From positions 1 through 64,000 of the forward strand of contig MU277708.1 of NCBI GenBank assembly GCA_022385805.1: a stretch of DNA of 64,000 bases. The letters run 5' to 3'. The number at the start of each line of letters is the position of its first letter. Positions within the stretch are counted from its first letter, which is position 1. Of this stretch, positions 45,884 through 58,415 are shown piece after piece. A program made the position numbers and the translations under genes. The DNA is from Pilatotrama ljubarskyi. Its lineage: Eukaryota > Basidiomycota > Agaricomycetes > Polyporales > Polyporaceae. Under the pieces are notes generated by a model. It was not told the DNA's origin and made no database searches. It saw only the letters and a list, made by a program, of their open reading frames with translations.

Positions 45884-46633
45884 ATGGCCTCTGCAGGACC
45901 AGCGGACACGTATGACCCCCACGACCACCCGCTTCCTGACAGCTTAGCGGATATTGCGCAGTACGAACCACTGTCGTTCCCGTACGGGCCCAAGGCGGAC
46001 GATGCATTCCCCGTGTGGAAACTGCGAACAGAATCCCTACTCATGGCCGCGGGGCGGTGGGATGTCGTGACTGGAGAAGACGTCTGCCCGGCGTTGGACG
46101 ACGCCATGTCCCCGGAGGACAAGAAACGGGCTCTGCGACGGCTTCAGCGTTGGCAGCAGCGCGACGCCCAAGCGCGCTTCCTCATCCTCCAGAAGCTGGA
46201 AGACAATTACGTCCCCGTCATAGGCCAGTGCGGCTCCGCGAAAGAGCTCTGGGAGCGTATCTGCGAAGATCACACGGCTGGCAGCGTCGGGCTACGCGTG
46301 TATCGCATCATGGACCGAATCCTGAATCGCAAGTACCGGACAGGCACGTCGTTCGTGGACTATGTGGGCGAGTTTTTGCGGGACAACTGGTCGCTGCGGG
46401 AGCTCGGACACGAAGTCGCCGACACGATGCTCGCGATGATCGTAGTGCGGTCGCTGCCGTGGCAGGACGAGACGCTGCGAACCAGCTTGTCTCCCCTGCT
46501 CGAGTCTCTCGGCAAAGACGATGGCAAGAAGGACATGGACAAGGTTATGGATACGCTGGTGCAAATGGACACTTGGCGTCTCTTTCGACAGGAAAGCCGG
46601 AAGCCGCAGTCAGGCAGAGGACGAGGCCGGTGA
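45884..46633 (+). CDS. Copia-type Gag-like protein (UBN2/DUF4219), stand-alone
   Basis: A single intronless frame of 249 residues related to the capsid region of Ty1/Copia retrotransposons. DUF4219-like start: DDAFPVWKLRTESLLMAAGR with WDVVTGEDVCPAL. UBN2-like core: LRRLQRWQQRDAQARFLILQ, KLEDNYVPVIGQCGSAKELW, RICEDHTAGSVGLRVYRIMD, RILNRKYRTGTSFVDYVGEF and ELGHEVADTMLAMIVVRSLP. It ends in a basic tail, SRKPQSGRGRGR, and stops where a CCHC zinc knuckle would usually follow. No protease, integrase or reverse transcriptase frame follows, and I saw no obvious flanking long terminal repeats. Intact reading with no decay suggests either a recent truncated insertion or a host-adopted gene. It starts 244 bases after the tubulin stop. 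Confidence 0.8.
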   Translation: MASAGPADTYDPHDHPLPDSLADIAQYEPLSFPYGPKADDAFPVWKLRTESLLMAAGRWDVVTGEDVCPALDDAMSPEDKKRALRRLQRWQQRDAQARFLILQKLEDNYVPVIGQCGSAKELWERICEDHTAGSVGLRVYRIMDRILNRKYRTGTSFVDYVGEFLRDNWSLRELGHEVADTMLAMIVVRSLPWQDETLRTSLSPLLESLGKDDGKKDMDKVMDTLVQMDTWRLFRQESRKPQSGRGRGR

Positions 46634-47477
46634 AGTCGCAATCGCGCGGCGATTCAGGTACGTCGCTGCTTCATGAAATGACGGGTAGTACTGGCACTCA
46701 AGCAATTGCCGTCTCGCAGGGCTAAAGGCTAGGCTCATATACAGCACACATATTCGAGTTGGTAGTACGGTCGCTCTGGGATCATGTACCCGCGGATGTA
46801 AGTGGGTTCCGATCATTGTTCATGTCACTTTGAGCACAAGCTGACTGCTCCGCCTTTGTCTGATGCCGGTCCGTCATTTCCAGTTGCGCAATACTGAGGC
46901 TTGGCAGTGCCTTAAGTGGCCTTGAATCACCCAGTGGAACTAAGCGACCGTTAAGAAGTGCGTAGTCGTTAGACATATCTGTGCTGCCGCTGGCGGAGTG
47001 AGAGGAAACGCCAGACTCCAAATAAGGGCGATCACCGCGAAGATCCCTATCACCGACCGATGTCTTGAGCGTTCGATCGGTCGTTCACGTCTCTCGTGAT
47101 GTCGTAGTCCGAGATGCCTTGAGTACTGAGCTCAGCCGCGCTAGCCAGTCGCCTGAGCCATGACTTGAAACTCCAGCCGCGAGCCTAGAAAGTATGCACT
47201 ATCGGACTTATAGCAGATGAGATTATACTCTGTGTTACCACGATGCAGCAAGTAGTAGCAATAACACCGTGTGCTTCTCCACAACCGAATCACTAGTACC
47301 TACGCGTGCGACGCCCGGCTGAACGCGCTCGTTTGTGGCTACGGCGCGCCTCAACGCAACTTGTCGTCCAGCCACCATCCGGTCCGGGTCACATCCGTAC
47401 CAGGACCGAAAGAATACTAACCGGCGTCACCAACACCATCGAAGCAGCCAAATCCAGCTGGATCGGAGAGTGACCAA
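46634..47477. other. Intergenic, 0.8 kb
   Basis: No pol or LTR remnant is seen after the Gag-like gene. A 79-codon minus frame (46782-47021) reads somewhat protein-like (MSNDYALLNGRLVPLGDSRP) but has no partner exons. The right end is the promoter of the methyltransferase. Confidence 0.45.
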
Positions 47478-48636
47478 ATGTCGAGCAAGACGGTGGGCGT
47501 GCCCGTACACGGAAACTATCATGGGTAAGGCTGATATGTCACTACTCATCCGACTGCTTCTTTGTCGTCTGCTGTATTGGAGAATGAACTTACGCGATAG
47601 TGCCAAGGGTAGGTACTACAACAAGCGGCCCTCTGTCCGCGACCCTAGGTTGGCACTCCTGCCTAGCTCGCTCTTCGATGGGCGACGTGTCTTGGACGTA
47701 GGCTGCAATGAAGGCTGGGTAACCTGCGAGATTGGTAGATGACTCCTCACACTACATGCAGATCCGTTCATTCACTGTTGATATCAGCACAGAGGCTGGG
47801 CGCCCAGAAGGTTGTCGGTGTCGACATTGACGATACCCTCGTCCGAGCAGCTTGGAAGCACCGCCGCTCCATTTGGAGCCAGCAAAGCCCACCGGATATG
47901 AGGCCTGTTCAAGACAATGATCCTCTCAAGGGGAGCAGGAAACGGCGACGAGTGTCCCCGCCGCCGGAAGAGCATGCAGAAGGACAGGGAGTTCCAGACT
48001 ACTTCCCTGCATCCTGCGAACATATGTTTGGGCCGCTACCCATTCCTGCGGCAAGCTCACAAGCGGGAGCGCTGGACGCCTTCCCGCACAACGTGGTCTT
48101 CCGGACTGCAGACTGGGTCAACAACGAGATCCCAGAGGATACAGAGGGGTATCATATCATTCTTGCGTGAGTTTACTGTGAACGGCGGGACGTTCCCGAT
48201 TCTACTCGCCATCTGCAGGTTTTCAGTATCGAAGTGGATCCACCTGAATGGCGGAGACGAGGGACTCGTGAAATTCTTCCGCCGTGTACACCGGGTGCTC
48301 AAGCCAGGCGGCACTTTTGTCCTCGAGCCGCAGGAGTGGGAGACATACGCCAAGGCGAAGCGGATGGATCCGGTACGTTGTCAAGTACCCCAAGAAGTTC
48401 CCCTCTAATCACTTCGCAATAGAAACTCAAGGAGCACGCGAACAACTTGAAGCTGCGCCCAGATGATTTCGAGCGAGTATTGCAAGACATTGGATTTGGA
48501 CCGGCGAAGCATCTAGGTTCGGCCGGCGAAGGTGGTAAGTGATTGTTGTGTAGGTGGTGATTCTCCGCTCTGACAGCAGTTTTCCGGTACAGGATTCCGC
48601 CGCCCAGTAGACCTCTATACTAAGATATCATCATGA
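47478..48636 (+). CDS. Bin3/MePCE-type RNA 5'-gamma-phosphate methyltransferase
   Basis: SAM-dependent enzyme of the Bin3 family, which caps 7SK or U6 RNA on the gamma-phosphate in animals and acts with telomerase and U6 snRNA in fission yeast. Start 47478: MSSKTVGVPVHGNYHG, spliced with a split Gly codon to YYNKRPSVRDPRLALLPSSL. Motif I is RVLDVGCNEGWVTCEIA. VVGVDIDDTLVRAAWKHRRS follows. An insert of about 85 residues with a basic cluster KGSRKRRR comes next. Then FRTADWVNNEIPEDTEGYHI, FSVSKWIHLNGGDEGLVKFF, RVLKPGGTFVLEPQEWETYA, KLKEHANNLKLRPDDFERVL and GFRRPVDLYTKISS. All Bin3 hallmarks are present. About 300 residues. Its stop lies 55 bases from the convergent HAD gene. The RNA partner in this fungus is unknown. 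Confidence 0.93.
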
Positions 48637-48691
48637 AGCAAGCCTCTACATCGTGCGTCTTCTATGGGTTTCTAGGCGGCCGGCGCGGCGA

Positions 48692-49743
48692 TCAGTCGGT
48701 CTGTATTGTAACTTCAATACCGTCCCCCACGGGTTTCATGGTGACTCTGCGAGCATACTTAGCCTCACGCGTCACATTGCCCATGTGAATGCCTTTTGCA
48801 TACCTGGACAGATTGGAGACGACGTAGTCGGGCTGCGCTTCCTCGATCTGCTCGCGAGTATGCGAAGTGACGAGAGCGAGGGTTTTACAACCCGCCGCCT
48901 TTCCACTGCGAACGCCAGCAGGCGCATCTTCGACGACCAAACAGCGTGCAGGGTTGAGGCCGCACCGCTTCGCCCCGAGCAAGTAGGGATCGGGCCTGAT
49001 ATGAACGTCAGAAAAGGGCGTTCGATACCGAGCTCGGCGGACGCACTCAGGCTTCCCCTTCTCTACGTCTTCTGACACCACAAAGACGTCCGGTACAGGG
49101 ATTCCAGCAGCTTGCAGAGCAGCACTTGCATAGCTCTTGGTTGCAGAGGTGCAGATGGCCCATCTAGGATTGGGTGGCCTGTGGAGAGGTCCAATCTGTT
49201 TCACGACATTCAGCTATCAGGGTAGACAGATGCGGAAGCCGTTCTTGCCTCCTTCATAATCTCAACGACGCCTGGGAGAGCTACAATGCCGTGGCGCCCG
49301 TTCTTCTTGGATTCAGCGACGATGGCATCCTCGAATCGGCTTGCCTCCCGCTACAAAACGTTTGGATACCGCCTATGTCTGTGCGTAAGGACGCGAGCTC
49401 ACCTCGAGCTCGTCCGGATCGGTGATGCCGCAATGCAGCCTCAGGTTCTCTACGGTCCGTACGCCATGGGATGCTACGGTTCCAACGACCACTGAGAACT
49501 TCACGTCCTCCTGGGTGTGCATTCGGACTCACAGCTAAGGACTTGTGTCACGTCCAGTCCAGGGTACTTCTCCGCGAATAGTTCCCAAGCACCCACGACA
49601 CCATCGGTCGAATCGACAAGGGTCCCGTCCATGTCAAACAGGCTACAGTCGTAGACGGCCACTTCTTAGTCAATCTGAGCTGAGGTACTGAGCTGCAGGC
49701 ATAGGACTTACATCCCATCGAACCGAAGTGTCACGCTCGGCAT
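48692..49743 (-). CDS. HAD-family sugar/glycerol phosphatase
   Basis: Haloacid-dehalogenase fold phosphatase resembling glycerol-3-phosphatase and 2-deoxyglucose-6-phosphatase. Motif I is CSLFDMDGTLVDSTDGVVGA with both Asp residues. The cap follows (WELFAEKYPGLDVTQVL, SVVVGTVASHGVRTVENLRL, RFEDAIVAESKKNGRHGIVA, LPGVVEIMKE). Motif II is RWAICTSATKSYASAAL, motif III lies in VFVVSEDVEKGKPE (Lys), and motif IV is RCLVVEDAPAGVRSGKAAGC with the paired acidic residues. It ends IEVTIQTD. The start is uncertain: ATG at 49743 gives MPSVTLRFDGM, but the first intron joins in frame more easily from the ATG at 49718 (MG, then LAVYDCSLFDMDG). About 260 residues. The substrate is not defined by sequence. 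Confidence 0.88.
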
Positions 49744-50236
49744 TGTGTAGTCCTTTAGCAGAGTACGCGGAGTGATGGAGAGGGATGCTGGGGCAGAGGT
49801 GCCAAGGACAGCTGTACAGATCCCATAGTCTTTCTGCCCCGCGCCGGTGACTCCGACCCGGATGGGCGGAAACAACGGACCGGTGGGGTTAGTGGATCCA
49901 CGCAGAGTCCCAGAAGAACGCCTGGGGAGGGACACGTTCGTCGACGAGGGCTGCGTAGGCGTTGCCTGACATTTCGTTCGCGCATACTTGCTCCCAAGTA
50001 CTGAGCTCAGTGGAAAAGGGACGTTAAGCGAAATTGCCACCACCGGAAACTCAGGCACAGTGGTCAGACTGCCGCGTTGTTTGGATCAAAAGCTGTTGCC
50101 AAACAACAGTTCCAAATGCGGATTTGGGCTCATCCCTCTTGTCCAAGGCTATCATCTTGTACCTGTCCGCGCGAGTCTTCGCAGTGCCCCCATCGAACTG
50201 GTCGTCTCGAGCGAACAGCTCTCCCTGCAGCTTATC
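49744..50236. promoter_or_regulatory. Divergent region between HAD phosphatase and SEC15
   Basis: 493 bases between two start codons facing away from each other. The SEC15 frame stays open without a stop back to about 49988, but the upstream residues do not resemble Sec15. No TATA box is seen. Confidence 0.4.
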
Positions 50237-53182
50237 ATGCCACCGCGGAGACGTCCTCAGTTTACGCAAGAGAGCATCGACCAGCAGCTTCAGCAGATTC
50301 ACCTACTTGACCAGGCGTCCTCCTCGGAGAACCTTGAACAACTCGGTCCTATTATCAAGCAAATCCATGCAAACAGGCAGCAAGAAGCCTACCTCCGCAC
50401 TTTGCAAGGCCTAATAGACTCCAAGGACGCCGAGATTGAGTCTATATGCGGGGACAACTACCAGGAATTCATCAGCTCCGTTTCCACCCTTTTCTCGATC
50501 AAGTCCTACACAACCAACCTGCGCGAAAAGATTACTACGCTTGATGCAAGTGTATCCCAGGTCGGCAAGAGCCTAGTCGAGAAGAAGAAGGCGCTGCTCC
50601 AAACCAAGAAGACCGCGGCCAATCTGGACGAAGCTATTGATGGCCTCCAGGCTTGCTTACGCGTGCTAGACGTCGTGAACAGGGTGGGGGAGATGGTCAG
50701 GGAGGGGAAGTACTGGAGTGCTCTGCGGGTCCGTACTTCACCCTATGCCGGTATCGTTCGCCTCTGTAGCGTTGAATACACTTCATTGCAGTCTCTTGAG
50801 GACATCGAAAGTATGCCCCCGACATCGCTGTCAACGACACCATTGTTCCAGCACTTGCTTTCGTCGTTACCATCCTTGCGCGGTCAAATCAAGGATGCCG
50901 TGACTGCTTCTATGAAGCAGTGGCTATTGGACATCCGGAACGTCAGCGCCCAGATCGGACAGCTCGCCCTGGAGGCTATGGAACTCCGCACACGGCGATG
51001 GCGCAGCCGCCGAGAGAAGGATCCCATGCTGAAGTCGAGTCGTGTTGGCAGCGCTGTCGAGGTGATCACCTATGAGAAGACTGAGTGTATGCGCTTCATG
51101 ACACAGGCTGCTATAGTCACCACTCACCCAATACTTTGCAGACAATGTCTTGGACAACGAGCAGTTGAGGGTAGACTTCAAGCCTCTATACGAATGCATT
51201 CACATATACACTGCTCTCGACTCCTTGGACGAGATCCGACGATCATATCAGGCTGATCGTAAAGTATGTGGACCGGCTGCTTCTAGATTCAGACACTTGA
51301 CTTGCACTTCAGGCGCAATCCGACCTCATCATTCCTGAACCCCTCCCCGTCTCATCACTTTCATCCATAACCCAGGAGATCGTAGGATACTTTATTGTCG
51401 AGAATCACGTCCTCAACACCACTGGCAGCTTCCGCTCTGAACGAGAGGTCGAAGACCTGTGGGACGCTCTCATCAATCGCCTTAGCAAAGCTGTCGAGGA
51501 TGCGCTCAGAAATGAGAAGGACCCTGACACTTACCTCAAAGTCAAGGAAGCCCTGCTTGGCTCTGTCATGGCACTGGAGGTGAGCCCCTGGTGCGCCCAC
51601 ATCTTGCGCAACCACCATTCAAATTGTCATCCAGTCATACGCCTACTCGACAGGGAGCATACATTCAGTCATCTTGCGACTCTTCGAGAAGTATGTTAGC
51701 ATTCTCGAGACAAAGTTTGGCAAGCGTTTCGAAAACGTGCGTTTCGCCAGTATGACAACGACTTGTTCTCATGTGACAGATAGATCGTGGCGCAAGACGA
51801 TTTCCAACCAATGTACGTGGAGAAATCGAGCGAAAAGGACGAGGTCCTGGAGACGGTTTGGCTCACCCGAGAGCAGCGCGACGAGCTCGAACAGCGAGTT
51901 TCATTCATTTACTTCGCGAGACCTCCATACTGACAACGTGTACAGAAGTTCGGCCCCACTGAACTTGCCCTGGTCGCAAGGGTTCTACCTCTCATGCCAA
52001 GACGTGCGTTGCTATCGCTCGGGTTGAAGAGAGGCGATATAACTCACTCTTCTGGCGCATAGATCAGAAACTTCGTCCAGAACTTCTATCAATTTATCGA
52101 AGGGGTTTCACAGCATCACCGCAACATAGACGAGCTCTTGAGCAAGGTGCGTTGTGATCTGCACTCCTGCGCTCCCTTAATTCCTGACCAGGGGCATCTC
52201 CTAAAGTCGCTTGACACAATACTCTGCGATTACATCTCCGACTCCATCGCGAGACGCGCTCAGAGCACGACGAACTTGTCCCAGCTAGCTCAGATCATCA
52301 CTAACCTGGAGCACTTTGACATTGCGTGCTCCGAGCTCGAGAGATCTCTCACCAATATACGGTAAGCCCCGTGGAGCAGCTGTCTTGCTCGCGGCGTGTC
52401 TGATTCTCCGTACAGCTCATCTCAGCGGGGAGGTACTATACGCATCAACGCGGCCGCTTCCTTCGCCGCCACCCGCACCAAGGCCCTTGCACGCATGACG
52501 GAGGCGATGAGCTCTAAACTGGACGACTTCTTCGGCCTTTCCGAGTATGACTGGACGCCGAAGTCGCGAGAGGGCGCGCCGAGCATGTATCTATACGAGC
52601 TCGTGAACTGGCTCACCACCGTTGTCGATTCGCTCGCGCTCAAAGATGCTCATAAGGAGGAGGCATACCGTGGCGCCGTAGCATATATTGCGAGCTGCTT
52701 CATGGTATGCACTTGGTGGAACCATATGGAATCGAATGTACTGATTGCTTCGGCATAGGACTTCCTGACTGGGCGCGATATCCCGATGATGAACGAGAAC
52801 GCGATAGCGAACCTCCTCTTGGACGTAGATTTCCTCGACGAGGAGCTCAAACGGAGTGGCCACTCCCACAGCGCGGCTTTCACCGAGCTGCGTTCGGTAT
52901 GTCCTCCTGACGTTCTCACTCTGATCTGACTGATTGAGTGGATCGTCGCGCCCCATCCAGACTGCATCCGTAGTTATGTCTGACGCGGTGAATGCGTATC
53001 TCGTCGCATCGATCCGCCAAACGTCATATGCAGCGGTGAAACCCAAGCGCTTGCAAGCGCTGCTCGAGAAGCTGGCGAGGTACGGGCTCGAATGTCGCGA
53101 CGCGCCCTCCAGAGAACGGGGTGAGAAGCGGAAGAAAGAGGCGGAGGCTGTTGGTCGGCTCTTCCCCGGCGAGAACCGTTGA
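50237..53182 (+). CDS. SEC15: Exocyst complex subunit Sec15
   Basis: The exocyst subunit that in yeast binds the Rab GTPase Sec4 on secretory vesicles and contacts Sec10. Start 50237 gives MPPRRRPQFTQESIDQQLQQ. The N-terminal coiled coil reads EQLGPIIKQIHANRQQEAYL, EIESICGDNYQEFISSVSTL, FSIKSYTTNLREKITTLDAS and LQTKKTAANLDEAIDGLQAC. Then LRVLDVVNRVGEMVREGKYW, SALRSLEDIESMPPTSLSTT, DFKPLYECIHIYTALDSLDE and EIVGYFIVENHVLNTTGSFR. The C-terminal helical domain has RNFVQNFYQFIEGVSQHHRN, LDTILCDYISDSIARR, AMSSKLDDFFGLSEYDWTPK and YLYELVNWLTTVVDSLALKD. Tail: EAEAVGRLFPGENR. About 780 residues after removing roughly ten introns, normal for Sec15. An upstream extension of the open frame does not look like the family, so I keep the Met before PPRRRP. 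Confidence 0.92.
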
Positions 53183-53520
53183 CCTTGGACAGGCCTGCAT
53201 CGCCCTGATGTGCACATACCCATCATCAGAGTAAATTATACCAGTGTATATGCTTTCTCTAGAGCAGAAGAGCATTTGAAGCCGCCAGGGGCGCATCCGT
53301 ACGAAGGGTGTACGATAAGAGAAGACAGGAACTCCGAGTTATGTTATATGGCACAAGAAAGAGAAAATTGGAACGGGAAGGCGGAACAAGCTACTTGCGC
53401 GGACAGCTGAGCAGAAAACGAGGTAACCAGAGAAACCCTCTTCGATATCGTAAGGATCGTGAAACGTGTACGTTCTGCGACGTTGAAGAAGGACCCATAC
53501 GCGACGTGCAAGGAAAATCG
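53183..53520. other. Convergent spacer SEC15 / ARF1
   Basis: About 340 bases between the two stop codons; 3' flanks only. The plus strand is A-rich around 53340-53420, which may aid 3'-end formation of SEC15. Confidence 0.45.
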
Positions 53521-54363
<843 letters not shown>

Positions 54364-54881
54364 GGCTGCTAATGTAGGAGGGGAAGGCGGGAAAAGAAAA
54401 ACGAGGACGCGGTGGGCGGGGGAGGACGTGGAAGAGGACTGTACCAAGTTTCGCGGCCGAGGCTGCGTGTGAGGTCCTAGCCGTTTCAAGCTCCGCAACG
54501 TGGCGCTGCTGTTCCCGTTCGGGTAATTGCTACCGCCCAGCGCTACTCGCTGCTCTCTGACCTCCTTCTCCGCCTGACTTAGGCATTCAACTGGCATTAC
54601 GCTTGATGTCGCACATGAAAGTCATTTGGACACCGAGACAAGCTCTACATATAAATATTGATCGATGGGCTGCATTACAACAGCTGGCCACCAGCCTACC
54701 CGGTTGAGATTGCTTGTCGGACTTACATAGTAGATTGATGCGGTCATCTGGCAACCATGCTTTACGACATCTTCCATCGCAACACTACGAATCAGAATAA
54801 CACATAAGGGTACATACAACTAACACTGAGCGTCTCACAGCCTATCGTCGACAGTCAGAGGAACACGGGCACTCGTCCATC
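54364..54881. other. Intergenic, ARF1 promoter and P450-1 3' flank
   Basis: The left part is CT-rich on the minus strand directly upstream of ARF1, and the right part is the 3' flank of the first P450. No gene is seen. Confidence 0.5.
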
Positions 54882-57603
54882 TCAGACATCCCGTTCAGCT
54901 TCAGTCATCTTGACCCACAATCCGCCCTGTTAGGACCTTCAGAACATGCCCTACACCCTCTGTTACGCGAAAGCACTCACATGCACGTAAAGCGTAAGAT
55001 GGCATTTCGGAATGATCTTTTCCTTGCCCTTCTGACCTTCAGCGCTCGCCCACTCCGGCGGCGGGCGCGCGTCCGGAGGTTGAGCGGACAAGTCCAGCTC
55101 CATGCGCGAAAAGTTCTGCAGGAGGCGGATGAGGAAGAACGACATCTCGTTGTACGCGAACTGCCGGAATGACCGTTAGACGACTTTCAGACGCGCAGGG
55201 TTACACAACATGCCTGTTGACCCAAGCAGATGCGCGGTCCAGCGTTGAATGGGACGAAGATGAACGGATTGGCCGCGAAGTACTTGTTGAGCCGCTCGTC
55301 GAGCCATCTGTCCGGGTCGAACGACAGAGCTGCAGTGGATGTTGGATGTCGAAATCAACAACTCGCGCGTGAATGGCACAACTCACCGTCAGGACCCCAG
55401 TAATCCTTGCGGCGATGCATCAAGAACACAGAGTAGGCGACGCTGGCATGTCGCGAGGATGATTACCCACTGCGCTGTACTGAAATGGTGGCGGAAACCC
55501 ACCCAGTGTTTTTAGGAATGAAGACTCGCGGACCGGTGGGATCCGCGGGGTTGGGCAAGGTCGTATCACGAACAGCGACTCTGCATGAGCAATCAGAATA
55601 TGTCTCCGCAAGATCAAGGCGTCAGTCTCGCTTACCTGAGGTTAAATGGCCTACGAGTTGTGTGTTGTTGTCAGTACCTACTGTTGCTCCGAGGAGAAGA
55701 TCACCTACACGATGGGATACAAGCGCAATGTCTCTGCAGGACCATTATTAGAACATGTAGCATATACCCATGCGATCAATACCACCGGCGTACCATTGAT
55801 AACAGCCCGCAAATACTTCATGTTCCTGACATCGTCGAAGCTTGGCATCTGAGTGGGACCGACCTTCTCCAGAATCTCTGCCCTGAGGCGTTTGAAGACG
55901 TCCGGATAGAGGCACATAAGGTAAACGACGAAGGTCAATGTTGCTGCGGTCTGCAGACAAACGTTAGATTCTCCATGACAGTCCGAGTGAGCGAGGTGGC
56001 ACGTACGGTGTCTCTGCCAGCAATTAATATATTCAGCATCTCGTCGTGGAGGATGACCGGGTCTAGTGATACAAAGTTAGGTCGGATCAGCGGCATACCT
56101 CCCGCAAAGCAGCTTGGAGGTCCTTACCGTTGGTAAGCTTGACCAAATGATCCAAGAGGGTCTCGCTCTCATCCGCCTTGGTCTCTCCCTTGCCCTCCAG
56201 CTGCGCCTTCACCGCATGCTTTTTCGCGATGGCATCCTCGAGAATAGGCTGCAAGAACGCATCGACGACGCTCATATGGTCCGCCGACCTGTCACGCAGC
56301 AGCTCCGAGAAGTGCCAGGTCCAGCCCTCACGTGTGCGCATCGAGATGACGTGCTGCGCGCCCTGGAAGGCTGCGGAGAACCTATCCGCGACGCTGAGCT
56401 CCCTTGCGAACTTCGGCGCGATTGGGTCATTGTAGGCATAAGGAATGTCGCTCTTCAGGCTGTCCACGCAAGTGCCGAACAGGAATTCTGAAGCGCTGTC
56501 GAGCGTGAACCGCGAGATCAGGTCCTAGGAACGACGTCAGTTGGTCCAGGTGGAAGCTCTGTACCACGTATGCCTACTGACCTGGAAGTCGACGGCGTGC
56601 CCTCCCTTGAAACGTTCCTTCATCTTCTTGATTGCAAGGTCTGTCACGGGAGGAGTCAGATCTTACAACTTGTTCTCCATCACAGAGCGCCTCGAATTAC
56701 CTGCGTGCCGGTCGAAGATTTCGAAATGAGTGATTCTGTCCCGAGAGAAATATGGGCGGGTCATCATCCGATGGAACCTGGACAGGAGAGGTGTCTAGGG
56801 CCATGTCTCGCTATGCATGAGATGAGAATGGCGTACTTCCACAGCTCGCCTGTGATATCTTTGGATCAGGATTCTGCGAGAATAATTCCAACAACGGGCT
56901 GCAGACGCACCATCAGCGTTGAACACTCCCGTACCCAGGACGCTATTCATGCAGTCGCGGAAATCCTCCCCTACGGCTCAAGTTAGCTTTTGCATCAATG
57001 CATGGCTGAATTCTGGCCTGCCTTTCTCGAAGTCTTGAAACTCCGTTGCGAGGATGGTCTGTGGACAGTATTGAGCGCCCACATAGCCCTGAGGCAAGCA
57101 GGTTCGGAAATACCTTGACAACATTGGCGTCGTTCGTCAAGTAGGTAGTATCTCCCAAGATGGTGATGGAGTGCAAGTGACCTAGCTCGTCAATCTTCTC
57201 CCAGGCGCCGTCACCTAGCGGGAATCCTGGTGAGCCGGACGATCAAAGCTCAGCGTCACTAGATGGAAGAGTTACCGATGTATCCCGTTCTGAAGCGTTC
57301 GAGGAAGTACTTCAGCAGATCACGATTGCCGAAGTACTCGGTATCCCAGCTCGGAGGCAGCACCGTCCCTGTACGTTTGAGTGCCCACCGGACGCGCAGT
57401 CTGCGGAGCCGGACGCGGAGCACATAAACCACTGGCACGCTCAGGATGGCTAGGAAAGCTACGAGGGGGGCTGGCAAGTGAACGTCCAGGAAAACCCGCA
57501 AGAGGCGCGAGAGCGCGATCAGCAGTACGGGAGGAAGGAAGTTGACTGCGCCACGTCGTAACGTCTCTGGCAGGCCAGGGGGAATCTTCCTGCGAGAGAG
57601 CAT
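54882..57603 (-). CDS. Cytochrome P450, CYP63-like, copy 1
   Basis: A membrane monooxygenase of the basidiomycete CYP63 type, a group linked to oxidation of alkanes, xenobiotics and wood-derived compounds. Start 57603: [20 protein letters not shown], then a membrane anchor ([36 protein letters not shown]). Joined exons show [40 protein letters not shown], the I helix [20 protein letters not shown], the K-helix ETLRLYP (ExxR), [11 protein letters not shown] and the heme loop [20 protein letters not shown] with ligand Cys. End: [14 protein letters not shown]. More than a dozen exons, roughly 590 residues. The intron after the heme Cys (55161-55213) begins GC, not GT. Copy 2 lies 0.8 kb away on the same strand. 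Confidence 0.9.
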
Positions 57604-58415
57604 GGCTGCAGATGCGATCTGAGAAGGAGTAGGGGCTGAATGTCGAGGTCACTGTTGGCGGACGTCTTGTGAAGACAGGAGGACAGTGGGCCGCGGAAAC
57701 GCCTGGATGGCCTCGTCAAAATCTGCGCTAAATAGCTGAATTCAGTGACGGCATCACCGCGTACGACCGAAGGGCCAGGTGGAGATGGGAAAGGGCTGGG
57801 ATTCAGGCGCAGCCTCGAAAGGGAACACGACGTCGAGGATCGGTTTCTACGCGGTCAGATGAGGGCGTGGATGACACAGGCGAGTTACCAGACGTGCCAA
57901 TGGACCACTGCGCATTCAGGCCGTCCTCCGAATCAAACTGCCTCTGGTATCGTAGTACGTATGCAAATCGCTGCGTCGCAGCATGCGTATGGGGAGCGAC
58001 TGTATCCGGACGCGGACGCAGGGACCGGATGCAGTGCACGGAAACCGGGTCCTCCTCCGACGTGGTCGTGGGAATAATCGCCACTTACCCGGTCACCGTA
58101 GTCCTGCGGATCCTCTCTGCTACCACGTTCTAGTCCGAGCGACAGCGTCGCTTAGCCGGTCACGACGTGGTCGTTGGACTCATTGAGCATGCCACGGAGC
58201 TGGCCTTCGACCGGACGCACATCTTCCACGTTGTCCACGTCATCGGACACTAAGGGCTACTAGACGAAGCCGGGACTCTGCAGGCATGTCACCCTAGCCA
58301 CCTATAATTTACATTCTAAGTGGCCTATACTGGACGTAACAACATCTGCAAGACAACCTTCTCCAACCTGGTATAACATTACATCGAGTCGTCCACATGA
58401 TCCGGTGTGGTGCGC
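57604..58415. other. Intergenic between tandem P450s
   Basis: 0.8 kb with the promoter of copy 1 (left) and the 3' flank of copy 2 (right). I found no P450 fragment in it, so the pair does not include an obvious third remnant. Confidence 0.5.

Noticed and set aside
46782..47021. 79-codon minus-strand frame with protein-like composition
   Set aside because: I found no partner exon, domain or conserved motif, so I kept it as a note only.
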